A stretch of DNA of 64,000 bases from an uncultured bacterium (GTDB taxonomy: Bacteria > Bacillota > Clostridia > UBA1381), in NCBI GenBank assembly GCA_905215805.1, contig CAJMRL010000005.1, positions 1-64,000 of the forward strand, read 5' to 3'. Within the stretch, counting starts at the first letter, position 1. Every line of letters begins with the position of its first letter. The position numbers were made by a program, and so were the translations under genes. This document shows, one piece after another, positions 42,858 through 50,920 of the stretch. The notes beneath the pieces are model-generated. The model saw nothing but the letters and a program-made list of their open reading frames with translations, was not told the origin of the DNA and did no database searches.

Positions 42858-43103
42858 ATGGCTGAAAGAAATGACAGACCTCAGAGAGCAAGAAGACCTA
42901 AGAAAAAGGTTTGTATGTTCTGTGTTGATAAAGTAGATCATATTGATTATAAAGATACAGCAAAGCTCAGAAGATACGTTTCAGAAAGAGGAAAGATTGT
43001 TCCAAGACGTATCAGCGGTAACTGTGCAAAGCATCAGAGACAGCTTACAACAGCTATCAAGCGTGCAAGAATTATCGCTCTTCTTCCGTTCGTTGCTGAA
43101 TAA
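42858..43103 (+). CDS. rpsR: Ribosomal protein S18
   Basis: This 81-residue basic protein contains VDHIDYKDTAKLRRYVSERGKIVPRRISGNCAKHQRQLTTAIKRARIIALLPF, the S18 signature. It retains Cys residues in the N-terminal part (KVCMFC). AGGAGG precedes the ATG. It is the last gene of the operon, followed by a strong terminator. Confidence 0.97.
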   Translation: MAERNDRPQRARRPKKKVCMFCVDKVDHIDYKDTAKLRRYVSERGKIVPRRISGNCAKHQRQLTTAIKRARIIALLPFVAE

Positions 43104-43112
43104 TTGTGAATT

Positions 43113-43141
43113 TAAAGACGGCGTGAGTGCGCCGTCTTTTT
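43113..43141 (+). terminator. Terminator after rpsR
   Basis: AAAGACGGCG and CGCCGTCTTT pair across TGAGTG, followed by T. Confidence 0.9.
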
Positions 43142-43146
43142 GCATA

Positions 43147-43185
43147 TAAAAAAAGAAACGGAATCATTTCGTTTCTTTTTTTTCA
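43147..43185. terminator. Second hairpin overlapping the eutP stop, bidirectional
   Basis: AAAGAAACG and CGTTTCTTT pair across GAATCATTT with A- and T-runs on the outside. On the minus strand the stem encodes the last Lys/Glu-rich codons of eutP and can end that operon. Confidence 0.75.
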
Positions 43186-43649
43186 TCTTCATTTTTTTCA
43201 TTATCCCAAGGGAGCACGTCTCCGTCTTCGCGTAGATATTCAAGTATCTGCCATACGCCCTCGCCAGTTTTTGAATCCACCTTGAACACAGTCTTGCATC
43301 CGGCAAGCCTGAGCCACTGCTCTGCCATATCGACCCTTGCGTTGGGATAATTTATTTTTGTGACGATCCCTATAACATCACGGTTGCACACCGGAGTACA
43401 GGCGGGCGAAAACAGGGAAAACGGTTCCACCGCGCTTATAAGGATTCCCACTACATCTGCCTCGAACGTGTACATCGCAAGCCCTGCCGCAAGATTTTTG
43501 CTTTGTATATATTCTCCCGGAGTGTCTATTATAACATCAAAACGGTTTACGTACTGAGTTTTGTGATAATGTATCTTTTCGCCTCTTAACGCTTGCTTGA
43601 GCGTAGTTTTTCCAGTCTCGCTGCGTCCTACAAGTATTATTTTTTTCAT
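43164..43649 (-). CDS. eutP: EutP/PduV-family small GTPase
   Basis: This 161-residue P-loop protein has Walker A GRSETGKTT, G3 DTPGEY and a G4-like TKIN (usually TKxD, so nucleotide preference may be relaxed). In ethanolamine and propanediol operons such proteins are linked to bacterial microcompartments, and EutP has been described as an acetate kinase; the role here is open. The start is the ATG at 43649, whose ATGA overlaps the stop of the shell-protein gene. The C-terminus is Lys/Glu-rich. No ethanolamine-use enzyme lies nearby. Confidence 0.88.
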   Translation of the reverse strand: MKKIILVGRSETGKTTLKQALRGEKIHYHKTQYVNRFDVIIDTPGEYIQSKNLAAGLAMYTFEADVVGILISAVEPFSLFSPACTPVCNRDVIGIVTKINYPNARVDMAEQWLRLAGCKTVFKVDSKTGEGVWQILEYLREDGDVLPWDNEKNEDEKKETK

Positions 43650-44038
43650 GTCTTTGTCACGCTGCAAACTGTAAATTTAAGCGTGTCACGGCAGTAATCT
43701 GTAATTGCGTTCATTGCGGCCTCCACATCCGACACAAGTCCTGTGGTTATCAATGTGCCGCTGAAGCGGTCAACAAAGCTCAAGTCCACATTTGCCGATT
43801 TTGTTGCAATATCCGCGGCGATTATTGCTGTTTCCGCCGGACTTACCGTAAGTATGCCTATCGCGCTTCTTCCGTAATCGATCCTTGGATCCAAGCCGAG
43901 CTTGGAATACATTATCGGGTCGGGACTTGCGATTATATGCGCAAGAGTTATTTGTTTTCCCGGCACAAGCTCCTGTATGATCCTAAGCTTTGAATCGGAG
44001 TCAAGCTGCCGGTCTGCTAATATATCCTTTATATCCAT
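43646..44038 (-). CDS. eutS: EutS/PduU-type microcompartment shell protein
   Basis: This 130-residue BMC-domain hexamer protein has the EutS pattern RIIQELVPGKQITLAHIIASPDPIMYSKLG, SAIGILTVSPAETAIIAADIATKSANVDLSFVDRFSGTLITTG. It is a little longer at the N-terminus and in one loop (LDPRIDYGR) than typical EutS. The start is the ATG at 44038 with only a weak AGAGAGAG upstream. It is translated together with eutP. It is the only shell protein in the window, so a complete microcompartment would need other loci. Confidence 0.88.
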   Translation of the reverse strand: MDIKDILADRQLDSDSKLRIIQELVPGKQITLAHIIASPDPIMYSKLGLDPRIDYGRSAIGILTVSPAETAIIAADIATKSANVDLSFVDRFSGTLITTGLVSDVEAAMNAITDYCRDTLKFTVCSVTKT

Positions 44039-44052
44039 AGTTTCTCTCTCTC

Positions 44053-44550
44053 TTAAAAAAATGCCCAAAAGCCTAAAAAGCCTAAAATAAAGCTGTATAA
44101 TACGAGCTGTATCACAAACATTACCGGAATACTGACGGTGAATTTCTTATGCTGGGTCTTATGCCTGAAAATAAGCATGCCGATAAGTCCTCCGGCAGCT
44201 CCGCCCCAAAAACAGACCTTCATAAGCTTTTTTTCCGGTATCCGGTATTTTTTGCTTGCCGCTTTCTTTTTATCTATGCCGTAGAGCATAAACGCCCATA
44301 TATTCATTATAACAAGAAAAGCTACAACAACAAAAAATATACCTTTGTTTATGCTTTTGTTTGAAAATATCTTCATAAACGTGGGAAGCATCGGCAGAGT
44401 CAGAGTTGAAAGCCATACAGATATGGATTCAACAGCCCAGGAAAAGAAATTTCCGAGCTGTTCCCATATAAACGCTCCGGCAACTTTAAGCGCATCCAGG
44501 ACCGAAGTGCCGAAATCACCAAGTAAACGAAGAATTTCTTCTTTATTCAT
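44053..44550 (-). CDS. DUF1294 membrane protein with N-terminal extension
   Basis: This 165-residue membrane protein has three or four hydrophobic helices. The C-terminal ~85 residues are DUF1294: FMLYGIDKKKAASKKYRIPEKKLMKVCFWGGAAGGLIGMLIFRHKTQHKKF is its signature. The first ~70 residues (FGTSVLDALKVAGAFIWEQLGNFFSWAVESI) contain an additional amphipathic or membrane segment not normal for this family. Function is unknown. It lies 14 bp before eutS and 7 bp after the stalk-protein gene, all on one transcript. Confidence 0.78.
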   Translation of the reverse strand: MNKEEILRLLGDFGTSVLDALKVAGAFIWEQLGNFFSWAVESISVWLSTLTLPMLPTFMKIFSNKSINKGIFFVVVAFLVIMNIWAFMLYGIDKKKAASKKYRIPEKKLMKVCFWGGAAGGLIGMLIFRHKTQHKKFTVSIPVMFVIQLVLYSFILGFLGFWAFF

Positions 44551-44557
44551 TATTGTA

Positions 44558-44989
44558 TTATTCTGTCGGACTTGTTATAGTAACGGTGTATGTATCGCCG
44601 TCCCACTCAACATTGCAGCCGTAAGCCTCGCTAACCGCGCGCAGGGGTATAAGAGTTCTGTCGTCCTTTATCATTGCCGGAACATCTAAAGTTTTTGCTT
44701 CACCGTTTACAAACATATTTTCATTATCTATCTGGAAAACGCATAAGTCATCGCCCTTTGCCGAGATAACCGTGCGGGTATCCTCGTCCCATTCTACTTC
44801 CGCGCCCATAGCTTCAAAAATAGCTCTTAAAGGCACAAGAGTCCTGTCATTTTCTATTATCGGAGCAACGTCAAATTCTATCGCCTGTCCGTCAAGAAAT
44901 ACCTTTATATCATTATCGGCATATGCCGGAGCCATCAATGAGGCAGCGGCAGATACAGCGGCAGCAGCCGCAATAAATTTCTTATTCAT
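44558..44989 (-). CDS. Secreted stalk-domain (Cu-amine-oxidase-N-like) protein
   Basis: This 143-residue exported protein has a signal peptide in residues 1-24 (AAAAAVSAAASLMAPAYA). The rest is two copies of the stalk motif: DRTLVPLRAIFEAMGAEVEWDEDTRTV and DRTLIPLRAVSEAYGCNVEWDGDTYTV. Such domains occur in many clostridial surface proteins as structural modules. AGGAGGG lies 7 bases before the ATG. It is the first gene of the operon with DUF1294, eutS and eutP. Confidence 0.85.
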   Translation of the reverse strand: MNKKFIAAAAAVSAAASLMAPAYADNDIKVFLDGQAIEFDVAPIIENDRTLVPLRAIFEAMGAEVEWDEDTRTVISAKGDDLCVFQIDNENMFVNGEAKTLDVPAMIKDDRTLIPLRAVSEAYGCNVEWDGDTYTVTITSPTE

Positions 44990-45062
44990 AATAAAGCCCT
45001 CCTGTCTTTATTATATTGTACTACAAAACAATAAGATTGTCAAATACTATTTTATTCAAAAT

Positions 45063-46097
45063 TTATTCACAAAGCAGCAGCAGCTTTTCTTTTGGAAGTA
45101 CGACTGTTTTCGGAAAGCCGTTTTTGAATAATCCATCACGGCTGCTTCGGTGGATTTTCCACCATATTTCACCCTTGCCGCAGCTTGGTCTGAGAATATA
45201 TGTTACCTCAAACGGCTCTTCCAGAACACTGAAGCCTGAAAGCACAAGTGAATTTTCACCGCAGCCCTCATATATATCATGCGCGCGTATTCCTACTGCT
45301 GTAATATTATCCGGTATATCGCATTCAGTATCAAGCTCGCATCCCCAGTCGCAGGCATAAAGCCGCCTTTTTCCGATTATCCTGACGGGCGAGATGTTCC
45401 GGCAGCCGGTGAGCCTTGCGGCGGCGGCCGTGCGGGGATTTTCGAACAGCTCGTGTGCATTTCCCTGAGAGGATATTTTTCCGTTGTGTATAACGGCTGA
45501 ATAATCGGCTATTTTATATATTTCGTTACGGTCATGCGAGACGTCTATAACTATTCCGGCATAGCTGCTTATAAAATCCAGCATATTCAATTGCAGACGC
45601 TCCTTTAAATGAGCGTCCAATGCCGAAAATGCTTCGTCAAGCATGATTATTTCCGGTTCGGACGCCATAAGTCTTGCAAGGGCCGCTCTTTGCTGCTGTC
45701 CTCCGGAAAGCTCATTGGGACGCTTTTTTTCGGCTCCGTTAAGACTGAATTGCTCTATAAGCTCATATACACGTTTTTTTCTGCTGCTTTTTTTTAAAAC
45801 AGCCGCTATGTTTTCTTCTACCGTCATATTAGGGAACAGGGCATAATTCTGAAACATATATCCGGCTTTTCGTTTTTGGGGCTTTAAATTTATATGCTTA
45901 TGAGAGCTGTAGAGTATACGCCCATCAATTGAAATTATTCCCTCGTCCGGAGTGACGATTCCGGCTATACATTTTAAAAGCATGCTCTTTCCGGCTCCGG
46001 ATTCGCCGAGAATACCTATGCACCGGTTATCGGTTTCGAGGTCGATATTAAGCTCAAAGCTGCCGAGTTTCTTTTTTATTTTTATACACAGCGCCAT
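45063..46097 (-). CDS. modC: Molybdate ABC transporter, ATP-binding protein
   Basis: This 344-residue ATPase energises molybdate uptake. Walker A is GESGAGKSM, signature LSGGQQQRAALARLMASEP, Walker B IIMLDEAFSALD, switch His in VIDVSHDRNE. The C-terminal ~110 residues would form a TOBE-like beta domain, though divergent. The start is the ATG at 46097 (behind GAGGTGG), which overlaps the modB stop as TAATG. An earlier in-frame ATG lies within modB. Order modA-modB-modC. Confidence 0.9.
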   Translation of the reverse strand: MALCIKIKKKLGSFELNIDLETDNRCIGILGESGAGKSMLLKCIAGIVTPDEGIISIDGRILYSSHKHINLKPQKRKAGYMFQNYALFPNMTVEENIAAVLKKSSRKKRVYELIEQFSLNGAEKKRPNELSGGQQQRAALARLMASEPEIIMLDEAFSALDAHLKERLQLNMLDFISSYAGIVIDVSHDRNEIYKIADYSAVIHNGKISSQGNAHELFENPRTAAAARLTGCRNISPVRIIGKRRLYACDWGCELDTECDIPDNITAVGIRAHDIYEGCGENSLVLSGFSVLEEPFEVTYILRPSCGKGEIWWKIHRSSRDGLFKNGFPKTVVLPKEKLLLLCE

Positions 46098-46795
46098 TAT
46101 TTCCACCTCACAGAGCCTTTCATGCCTTTTCCTGTTATCATATTCGCCGCGAGAACCACTATAAAAGCTGTTATGATTATTACTGCAACCCATATTCCGG
46201 CTGCCGCATAATTACCGCCCGCTGTTTCTGCCGCGACCGCAACCGCCATGGTACGCGTCTTCCCGAGAATATTTCCCGCAAGCATTGAGGTCGCGCCGTA
46301 TTCTCCTATCGCCCTGGCAAAAGACAGCACTCCTCCCGAATACAGTCCCGGAGCTGCGTTGGGCAGGAGCACCTTGAAAAATATCGAGGCTTCACTCATT
46401 CCGAGAGTGCGTCCTGCATATATCAAATTTACGTCCGTCTGCTCAAATGCGGCTCTCGCGCTCCTGTACATAAGCGGAAAGGCTATTACCGCTGCCGCGG
46501 CAATGCAGCCGAGCTGCGTTTGTACAAGCTTTATGCCGAATTCGTCAAACAGCATTCTTCCAAGCGGCCTGTTAAGGCTGAACAGTAAAAGCAGCAAATA
46601 TCCCGCTGCGGTAGGCGGCAGCACAAGCGGCATGGTCAGCACGCTGTCGGCTATCCATCTTGCGCGCTCGGGCAGACGCATTGCCCCGTATGCTGCGGCA
46701 GTTCCGATAAAAAATATTATACATGTGGAGATAAGTCCGGTTTTAAGTGTTATATAAAGCGGACTCCAGTCCATATGTGCGATAAGCCCAGTCAT
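46097..46795 (-). CDS. modB: Molybdate ABC transporter, permease
   Basis: This 232-residue inner-membrane protein has five or six helices. SFARAIGEYGATSMLAGNI is the ModB form of the EAA loop that contacts ModC, and LTMPLVLPPTAAGYLLL is typical of the early part. It lies 3 bp behind modA and is coupled to modC. No strong ribosome binding site is seen, so translation probably depends on modA. Confidence 0.93.
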   Translation of the reverse strand: MTGLIAHMDWSPLYITLKTGLISTCIIFFIGTAAAYGAMRLPERARWIADSVLTMPLVLPPTAAGYLLLLLFSLNRPLGRMLFDEFGIKLVQTQLGCIAAAAVIAFPLMYRSARAAFEQTDVNLIYAGRTLGMSEASIFFKVLLPNAAPGLYSGGVLSFARAIGEYGATSMLAGNILGKTRTMAVAVAAETAGGNYAAAGIWVAVIIITAFIVVLAANMITGKGMKGSVRWK

Positions 46796-46798
46796 GTC

Positions 46799-47596
46799 CT
46801 ATTTTCCTGTTGCCGCGCTGAAGCCGTATTTTTCAAACAGTCTTAAAGCCTCATCTGTTTGAAGAAATTCATAGAATTTTCTTGCTTCTTCCGATACTTC
46901 TTCACTGGTAATCTTATTTTTTACGAGTCCGACCGGATATATTACCGGCTCGTCAAGCATATCATCCGCGGCTTCGGCGATTATATCGACCTTGTCGCCT
47001 GCCGATGCAGCGTCTGTCTTGTACACCGCGCCGATCTCGTTAGCGCCTTCCGATACAGCCGAAAGCACCGCCGTTACATTTACGCACTCGTTCACCGTTC
47101 CGGACATTACGCTGTCAAGATTCCCAAGCTTTTCAAATACTTTTCTGGCATACATTCCCGCCGGAACGCTTTCTCCTCCCAAAGCTATGCTTGAGGCTTT
47201 ATCGGCGTTTTCAAAGCCTGTAACCTCTGTTTGCGCGTCTTTTGGCTTTATAAGCACAAGCTTGTTTTCAAGAAGGTCGCGCTCCTCCTCAATATATCCC
47301 TGTGCCGAAAGCCCGTCCATCTGCTGCTTTGCTGCCGAAAAGAATATATCGCAGTCCGCGCCCTCTTCTATCTGCTTTTGGAGTGTACCCGATGAGTCGG
47401 CATTGTAGATAATATCAATTCCCGGATTCTCAGACTCGAATACCTTTTCAGCTTCCTCCATTGCATTCTTAAGGCTTGCAGCTATGAACACATTTACTTC
47501 CTCTGCTGTGTCTGCAGGGGGTGTACCGCAGGAGGATAAAAGCGAAGCTGTGCCGACAGCTGCGCATAAAATTGCTGTTTTGATACTTTTTTTCAC
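46799..47596 (-). CDS. modA: Molybdate-binding lipoprotein
   Basis: This 265-residue periplasmic-type binding protein is exported and lipid-anchored: signal peptide with lipobox LLSSC. NVFIAASLKNAMEEAEKVFE, YNADSSGTLQKQIEEGADCDIFFSA and NEIGAVYKTDA are typical of ModA, which binds molybdate or tungstate. The start is probably the GTG at 47596 (9 bases after GGAG), because the ATG at 47605 touches the Shine-Dalgarno. It provides molybdenum or tungsten for cofactor-dependent enzymes. Confidence 0.9.
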   Translation of the reverse strand: MKKSIKTAILCAAVGTASLLSSCGTPPADTAEEVNVFIAASLKNAMEEAEKVFESENPGIDIIYNADSSGTLQKQIEEGADCDIFFSAAKQQMDGLSAQGYIEEERDLLENKLVLIKPKDAQTEVTGFENADKASSIALGGESVPAGMYARKVFEKLGNLDSVMSGTVNECVNVTAVLSAVSEGANEIGAVYKTDAASAGDKVDIIAEAADDMLDEPVIYPVGLVKNKITSEEVSEEARKFYEFLQTDEALRLFEKYGFSAATGK

Positions 47597-47683
47597 GCTT
47601 ATCATCTCCTTTGAATTTTATATACTTATTATATATTATACGATAAAAATTTTCAAGATAAATTCATAATGCCATTTTGAATA

Positions 47684-47725
47684 AAAAAAACAGTCAGCCG
47701 ATAATAAATCGGCTGACTATTTTTA
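47684..47725 (-). terminator. Terminator of the rpmH-jag cluster
   Basis: AGTCAGCCGAT and ATCGGCTGACT pair across a short loop. On the minus strand a long T-run follows. Confidence 0.9.
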
Positions 47726-47747
47726 TATAAAATATGGTACAAGCGAT

Positions 47748-48953
47748 TTAATCCTCGCTGTGACCGGCGAGATAATCCTCAAAATTTTTATACTCTGCCT
47801 TATGCTGCTGAGGCTTGAAATTAGCCTTATAGGTCGTAGTATAGTTTCCGCGCTTTTGCGCTGTCGGAGCGTAAGCCGGACGTGAAGCGCGGCTTTTTGC
47901 GTTCTTGCGCGGCGCCTTTCCTTTGCCCTTCTTATAGGGTCTTGTGTTTTTAGGAGCTATAACGACCTTTCTGTACGGCTCTACGCCTATCGAATAAGTA
48001 GTTACAGTCTCGCTGTCCTGAAGACTTGAATGAATAATTCTTCTTTCATACGGATTCATCGGCTCAAGAGTAAATTTCTTTCCTGTTCTTGTAACCTTTT
48101 CCGCAAGACGCTTAGAAAGCGCAAGAAGTGCATCGGAACGTTTTTCTCTGTAGTTTTCCGTATCTATTGTCACTTTTATGTAGCCCTCTGATTTTTGATT
48201 GACCACAAGTGAGGTAAGATACTGCAGTGAATCGAGCGTGTCGCCTCTTTTTCCGATAATTATTCCCATATTATCGCCTGCAAGAGTAAGCATGATATTG
48301 CCGTCCTGATCATTCTTAGCGGTTATTTCCACATCTACATTCATAGCCTTGAAAATATCGGAAAGGAATTTAACCGCTGATTCGGAGGCTTCTCCTTCCG
48401 CGTCCTTCCAGATTCTCGGCTCCTCCTGCTTTACCGGCTTTGAAGCGGCTGCTTCTGCTGGCTTCGGAGCATCCTGCTTTTTGGCATGTCTTATTTCAGG
48501 CTGCTTAAATACACCGGAATTATCTATCTTTTTCGCCGGAGCTTTCTCTGCTTTTTCCGGCTTTTCTGCTTTTGACGCTGTATGACGCATTTCCGGCTGT
48601 CTGAATACCTCGGAATTATCTATTTTTTTTGTCGGCTGCTGCTCCTTCTTGGGAGCTTCCTTTTTTGGAGCTTGTGTTTTCTGTGATGAACTGTTTTTAG
48701 GGGTTCTGACCTCCGGAGGCATCTGAGCCTCTGCGGCTTTTTCCCTGCTTTCCATAACGCTGTCTTTTAATGTAACACGAACGACAGCGTCTCTTGAGCC
48801 TATTCCGAAAAGACCCTTTTTGCCCTCGTCCACAACTTCGACATTTACCTCATCGGTCGTTGCGCCGAGTTCTTCAAGAGCGGCAAGAACCGCCTCATTT
48901 ACGTTTTTTGCTCTTTTTTCCGTGGAGCTGTTTTTGTTCGGGAATTTTGACAA
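47748..48953 (-). CDS. jag: Jag/KhpB RNA-binding protein
   Basis: This 401-residue protein consists of a Jag_N domain (residues 1-62; NVNEAVLAALEELGATTDEVNVEVVDEGKKGLFGIG), a long Lys/Glu/Pro-rich linker, a KH domain (about 195-275; GIIIGKRGDTLDSLQYLTSLVV) and an R3H domain (about 280-340; YERRIIHSSLQ). It binds RNA and affects cell elongation in related bacteria. The linker has an internal duplication, KKIDNSEVFRQPEMRH and KKIDNSGVFKQPEIRH. The start is a TTG at 48953 behind GGGGAGG, both inside the end of yidC, a 59-base overlap. Confidence 0.92.
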   Translation of the reverse strand: MSKFPNKNSSTEKRAKNVNEAVLAALEELGATTDEVNVEVVDEGKKGLFGIGSRDAVVRVTLKDSVMESREKAAEAQMPPEVRTPKNSSSQKTQAPKKEAPKKEQQPTKKIDNSEVFRQPEMRHTASKAEKPEKAEKAPAKKIDNSGVFKQPEIRHAKKQDAPKPAEAAASKPVKQEEPRIWKDAEGEASESAVKFLSDIFKAMNVDVEITAKNDQDGNIMLTLAGDNMGIIIGKRGDTLDSLQYLTSLVVNQKSEGYIKVTIDTENYREKRSDALLALSKRLAEKVTRTGKKFTLEPMNPYERRIIHSSLQDSETVTTYSIGVEPYRKVVIAPKNTRPYKKGKGKAPRKNAKSRASRPAYAPTAQKRGNYTTTYKANFKPQQHKAEYKNFEDYLAGHSED

Positions 48954-49848
48954 CTATTTCCTCCCCTTTCTTGTCGAAATAGTAATTTAATACGAGTTGT
49001 TGTACTATCTGCATAACCGAGCTGATTATCCAGTATATGCCCAGACCTGACGGAAGAGTAAGCGTGAAGAAACCGGACATAAGCGGCATCATCCAAAGCA
49101 TGCTTTTTTGCATCTGACTTGCCTGAGAATTGTCATTCGTTTTGGTTTGTCCTGTCTGAAGCATTGTGATCTTATTTGTAAGAAGCGATGATACAACTGC
49201 CAGTATGGGTATAAGCAGAAGCAAGATTTTGCTCCAATCCGAAAAATCAAGACGCATGATATAACCAAACGCTTCCGATGGAACATTGGACAGATCAAGT
49301 CCAAGGAAATTGAAATTAATTACCCAAGGATCAGACGGTCCGTTTACTATTCCCGCCCAGTTTGAGAGCTGTATCTGCGACATATTTGCAAGCTGTTCCT
49401 CGGTCTGCTGTGCCAAAGAGCCTATTGATGAAGCCATAGCGTCGCGAAGCATGTATACCTTGTCAATTACAGCCTGCTGCATCCAGTCAACGCCTTTTAG
49501 ATATGAGAGCGGCTTCTGAATGACCTGATACAAGCCGATGAGTATAGGAAACTGTATAAACATGGGAAGACAGCCGCCCGTCATGGATATATTGTTTTCC
49601 TTATATATCTTCATCATTTCTCTTTGCAGCTTTTCTTGGTCGTTTTTATACTTTTCCTGAAGCTGCGCTATTATCGGCTGTACCTTCTGCTGCTTTTTCA
49701 TGGCCTTTTGCGAGTGGATATTAAGCGGCAGCAGTATAAGCTTAATCAACACCGTAAAGATTATGATTGAAAGACCATAGTTTGCGACCAGGTTATAAAT
49801 TTGCTGGATTATCCAGCCCATGGGCCGCGTAATAAGAAACTCAAACAT
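48895..49848 (-). CDS. yidC: Membrane protein insertase YidC/OxaI
   Basis: This 317-residue insertase places proteins in the cytoplasmic membrane with or without Sec. It is the short Gram-positive form: five helices, QKAMKKQQKVQPIIAQLQEKYKNDQEKLQREMMKIYKE as the cytosolic coiled hairpin, and GGCLPMFIQFPILIGLYQVIQ. It lacks the lipobox seen in Bacillus SpoIIIJ. The C-terminus is basic (KKSKKRK), as for ribosome binding. The jag gene starts within its 3' end. Confidence 0.95.
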   Translation of the reverse strand: MFEFLITRPMGWIIQQIYNLVANYGLSIIIFTVLIKLILLPLNIHSQKAMKKQQKVQPIIAQLQEKYKNDQEKLQREMMKIYKENNISMTGGCLPMFIQFPILIGLYQVIQKPLSYLKGVDWMQQAVIDKVYMLRDAMASSIGSLAQQTEEQLANMSQIQLSNWAGIVNGPSDPWVINFNFLGLDLSNVPSEAFGYIMRLDFSDWSKILLLLIPILAVVSSLLTNKITMLQTGQTKTNDNSQASQMQKSMLWMMPLMSGFFTLTLPSGLGIYWIISSVMQIVQQLVLNYYFDKKGEEIVVKIPEQKQLHGKKSKKRK

Positions 49849-49881
49849 TATTAAAGTATTCCTCTCTGTGCCTTATTCCTC

Positions 49882-50097
49882 TCAGGGAACCGGATCATAG
49901 CCGCCCTTATGAAAAGGATGGCATCTTAAAATCCTGCGCACCGCAAGATAGCTTCCCTTGAGAGCGCCGTATTTCTCTATAGCCTCCAAGGCGTATTGAG
50001 AGCAGGTGGGGATATAGCGGCAGCAACCCCCGCCCTTTACCGGCGAGATCTGGTGTCTGTAAAGATTGATTAAAAAAATAAGTATTTTTTTCATCAT
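49882..50097 (-). CDS. yidD: Membrane protein insertion efficiency factor YidD
   Basis: This 71-residue protein has LINLYRHQISPVKGGGCCRYIPTCSQYALEAIEKYGALKGSYLAVRRILRCHPFHKGGYDPVP, the full YidD signature with its conserved cysteines. The start is the ATG at 50097, ten bases after GGAGG. It supports YidC and lies between rnpA and yidC as usual. Confidence 0.95.
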   Translation of the reverse strand: MMKKILIFLINLYRHQISPVKGGGCCRYIPTCSQYALEAIEKYGALKGSYLAVRRILRCHPFHKGGYDPVP

Positions 50098-50162
50098 AAT
50101 TTCCATTCCTCCGCCATGCGGCGGCATAAATCACAACGTGAAGCATATCAAGGCATTGCCGT

Positions 50163-50501
50163 TCACGTTAATAAATCCAGCTTTCTTAAAGCATATTCCA
50201 TGTCTTTTCTGATTTGCTGTTCCTTTTTCTGAGCGCCGCGGCTTCTTGAGACTATAACAAGGTCAAATCCGCCCTGAGGAAGCTTGTCCTCAAGATTTGT
50301 ATAAGCCGCGCGTATCACTCTCTTTGCTCTGTTTCGCATAACGGCGTTGCCTGTGGATTTTGAAACTGTTATTCCGAGCCTGTTAAACCTATACCGGTTC
50401 TTTAAAACGTATACCACGACATAGCCGCCGGCAAAGCTTTTCCCGCGTGAATATATTCTGCGGAAATCATTATTTCGCTTTAAGCTTTGAGTATTTTTCA
50501 T
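50163..50501 (-). CDS. rnpA: Ribonuclease P protein component
   Basis: This 112-residue basic protein helps the RNase P RNA process tRNA 5' ends. LKRNNDFRRIYSRGKSFAGGYVVVYV and the RNR-type motif MRNRAKRVIRAAY are typical. It follows rpmH by about 100 bp in the conserved order. Confidence 0.96.
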   Translation of the reverse strand: MKNTQSLKRNNDFRRIYSRGKSFAGGYVVVYVLKNRYRFNRLGITVSKSTGNAVMRNRAKRVIRAAYTNLEDKLPQGGFDLVIVSRSRGAQKKEQQIRKDMEYALRKLDLLT

Positions 50502-50600
50502 ATTTTCCTGTTTTTTGCAATGTCCGAAATATTGCTCAGACTACAAATAAAGGCAAAAAGGCGGATATATCTGCACTTTTTGCCTTATTTTCCATAAAAG

Positions 50601-50735
50601 TTACGCAGTCAAAGACTTTCTGCCCTTTTTTCTTCTTGCAGCCAAAACCTTTCTGCCTGATTTAGTAGCCATTCTCTTTCTGAAGCCGTGCTCCTTCTTG
50701 CGCTGACGCTTCTTCGGCTGAAATGTCATTTTCAT
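50601..50735 (-). CDS. rpmH: Ribosomal protein L34
   Basis: This 44-residue basic protein begins MKMTFQPKKRQRKKEHGFR and ends with KGRKSLTA; the L34 signature KRMATKSGRKVLAARR lies between. GGGAGGTG precedes the ATG by about 9 bases. It starts the cluster rpmH-rnpA-yidD-yidC-jag from the promoter at 50816-50844. dnaA, often found divergently next to rpmH, is not here. Confidence 0.97.
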   Translation of the reverse strand: MKMTFQPKKRQRKKEHGFRKRMATKSGRKVLAARRKKGRKSLTA

Positions 50736-50815
50736 AGATAAATTGCACCTCCCTGCATCCTATACGATTCCGTTTAATCGTCTTTATTCCAAAATAAAAT
50801 TTAGACACCTCTCCT

Positions 50816-50844
50816 ATTATATCCGCTTTTTAGCGATATGTCAA
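50816..50844 (-). promoter_or_regulatory. Promoter of the rpmH cluster
   Basis: On the minus strand TTGACA (50844-50839) and TATAAT (50821-50816) are 17 bp apart, with a small hairpin-capable spacer (GCTAAAAAGC). Confidence 0.85.
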
Positions 50845-50920
50845 GGGTTTTTGAGGATTTTTTTGAAAAAATTATATCTTAACTGAATATTATCTCATTT
50901 ATCTCGTGATTTCGTAATTA

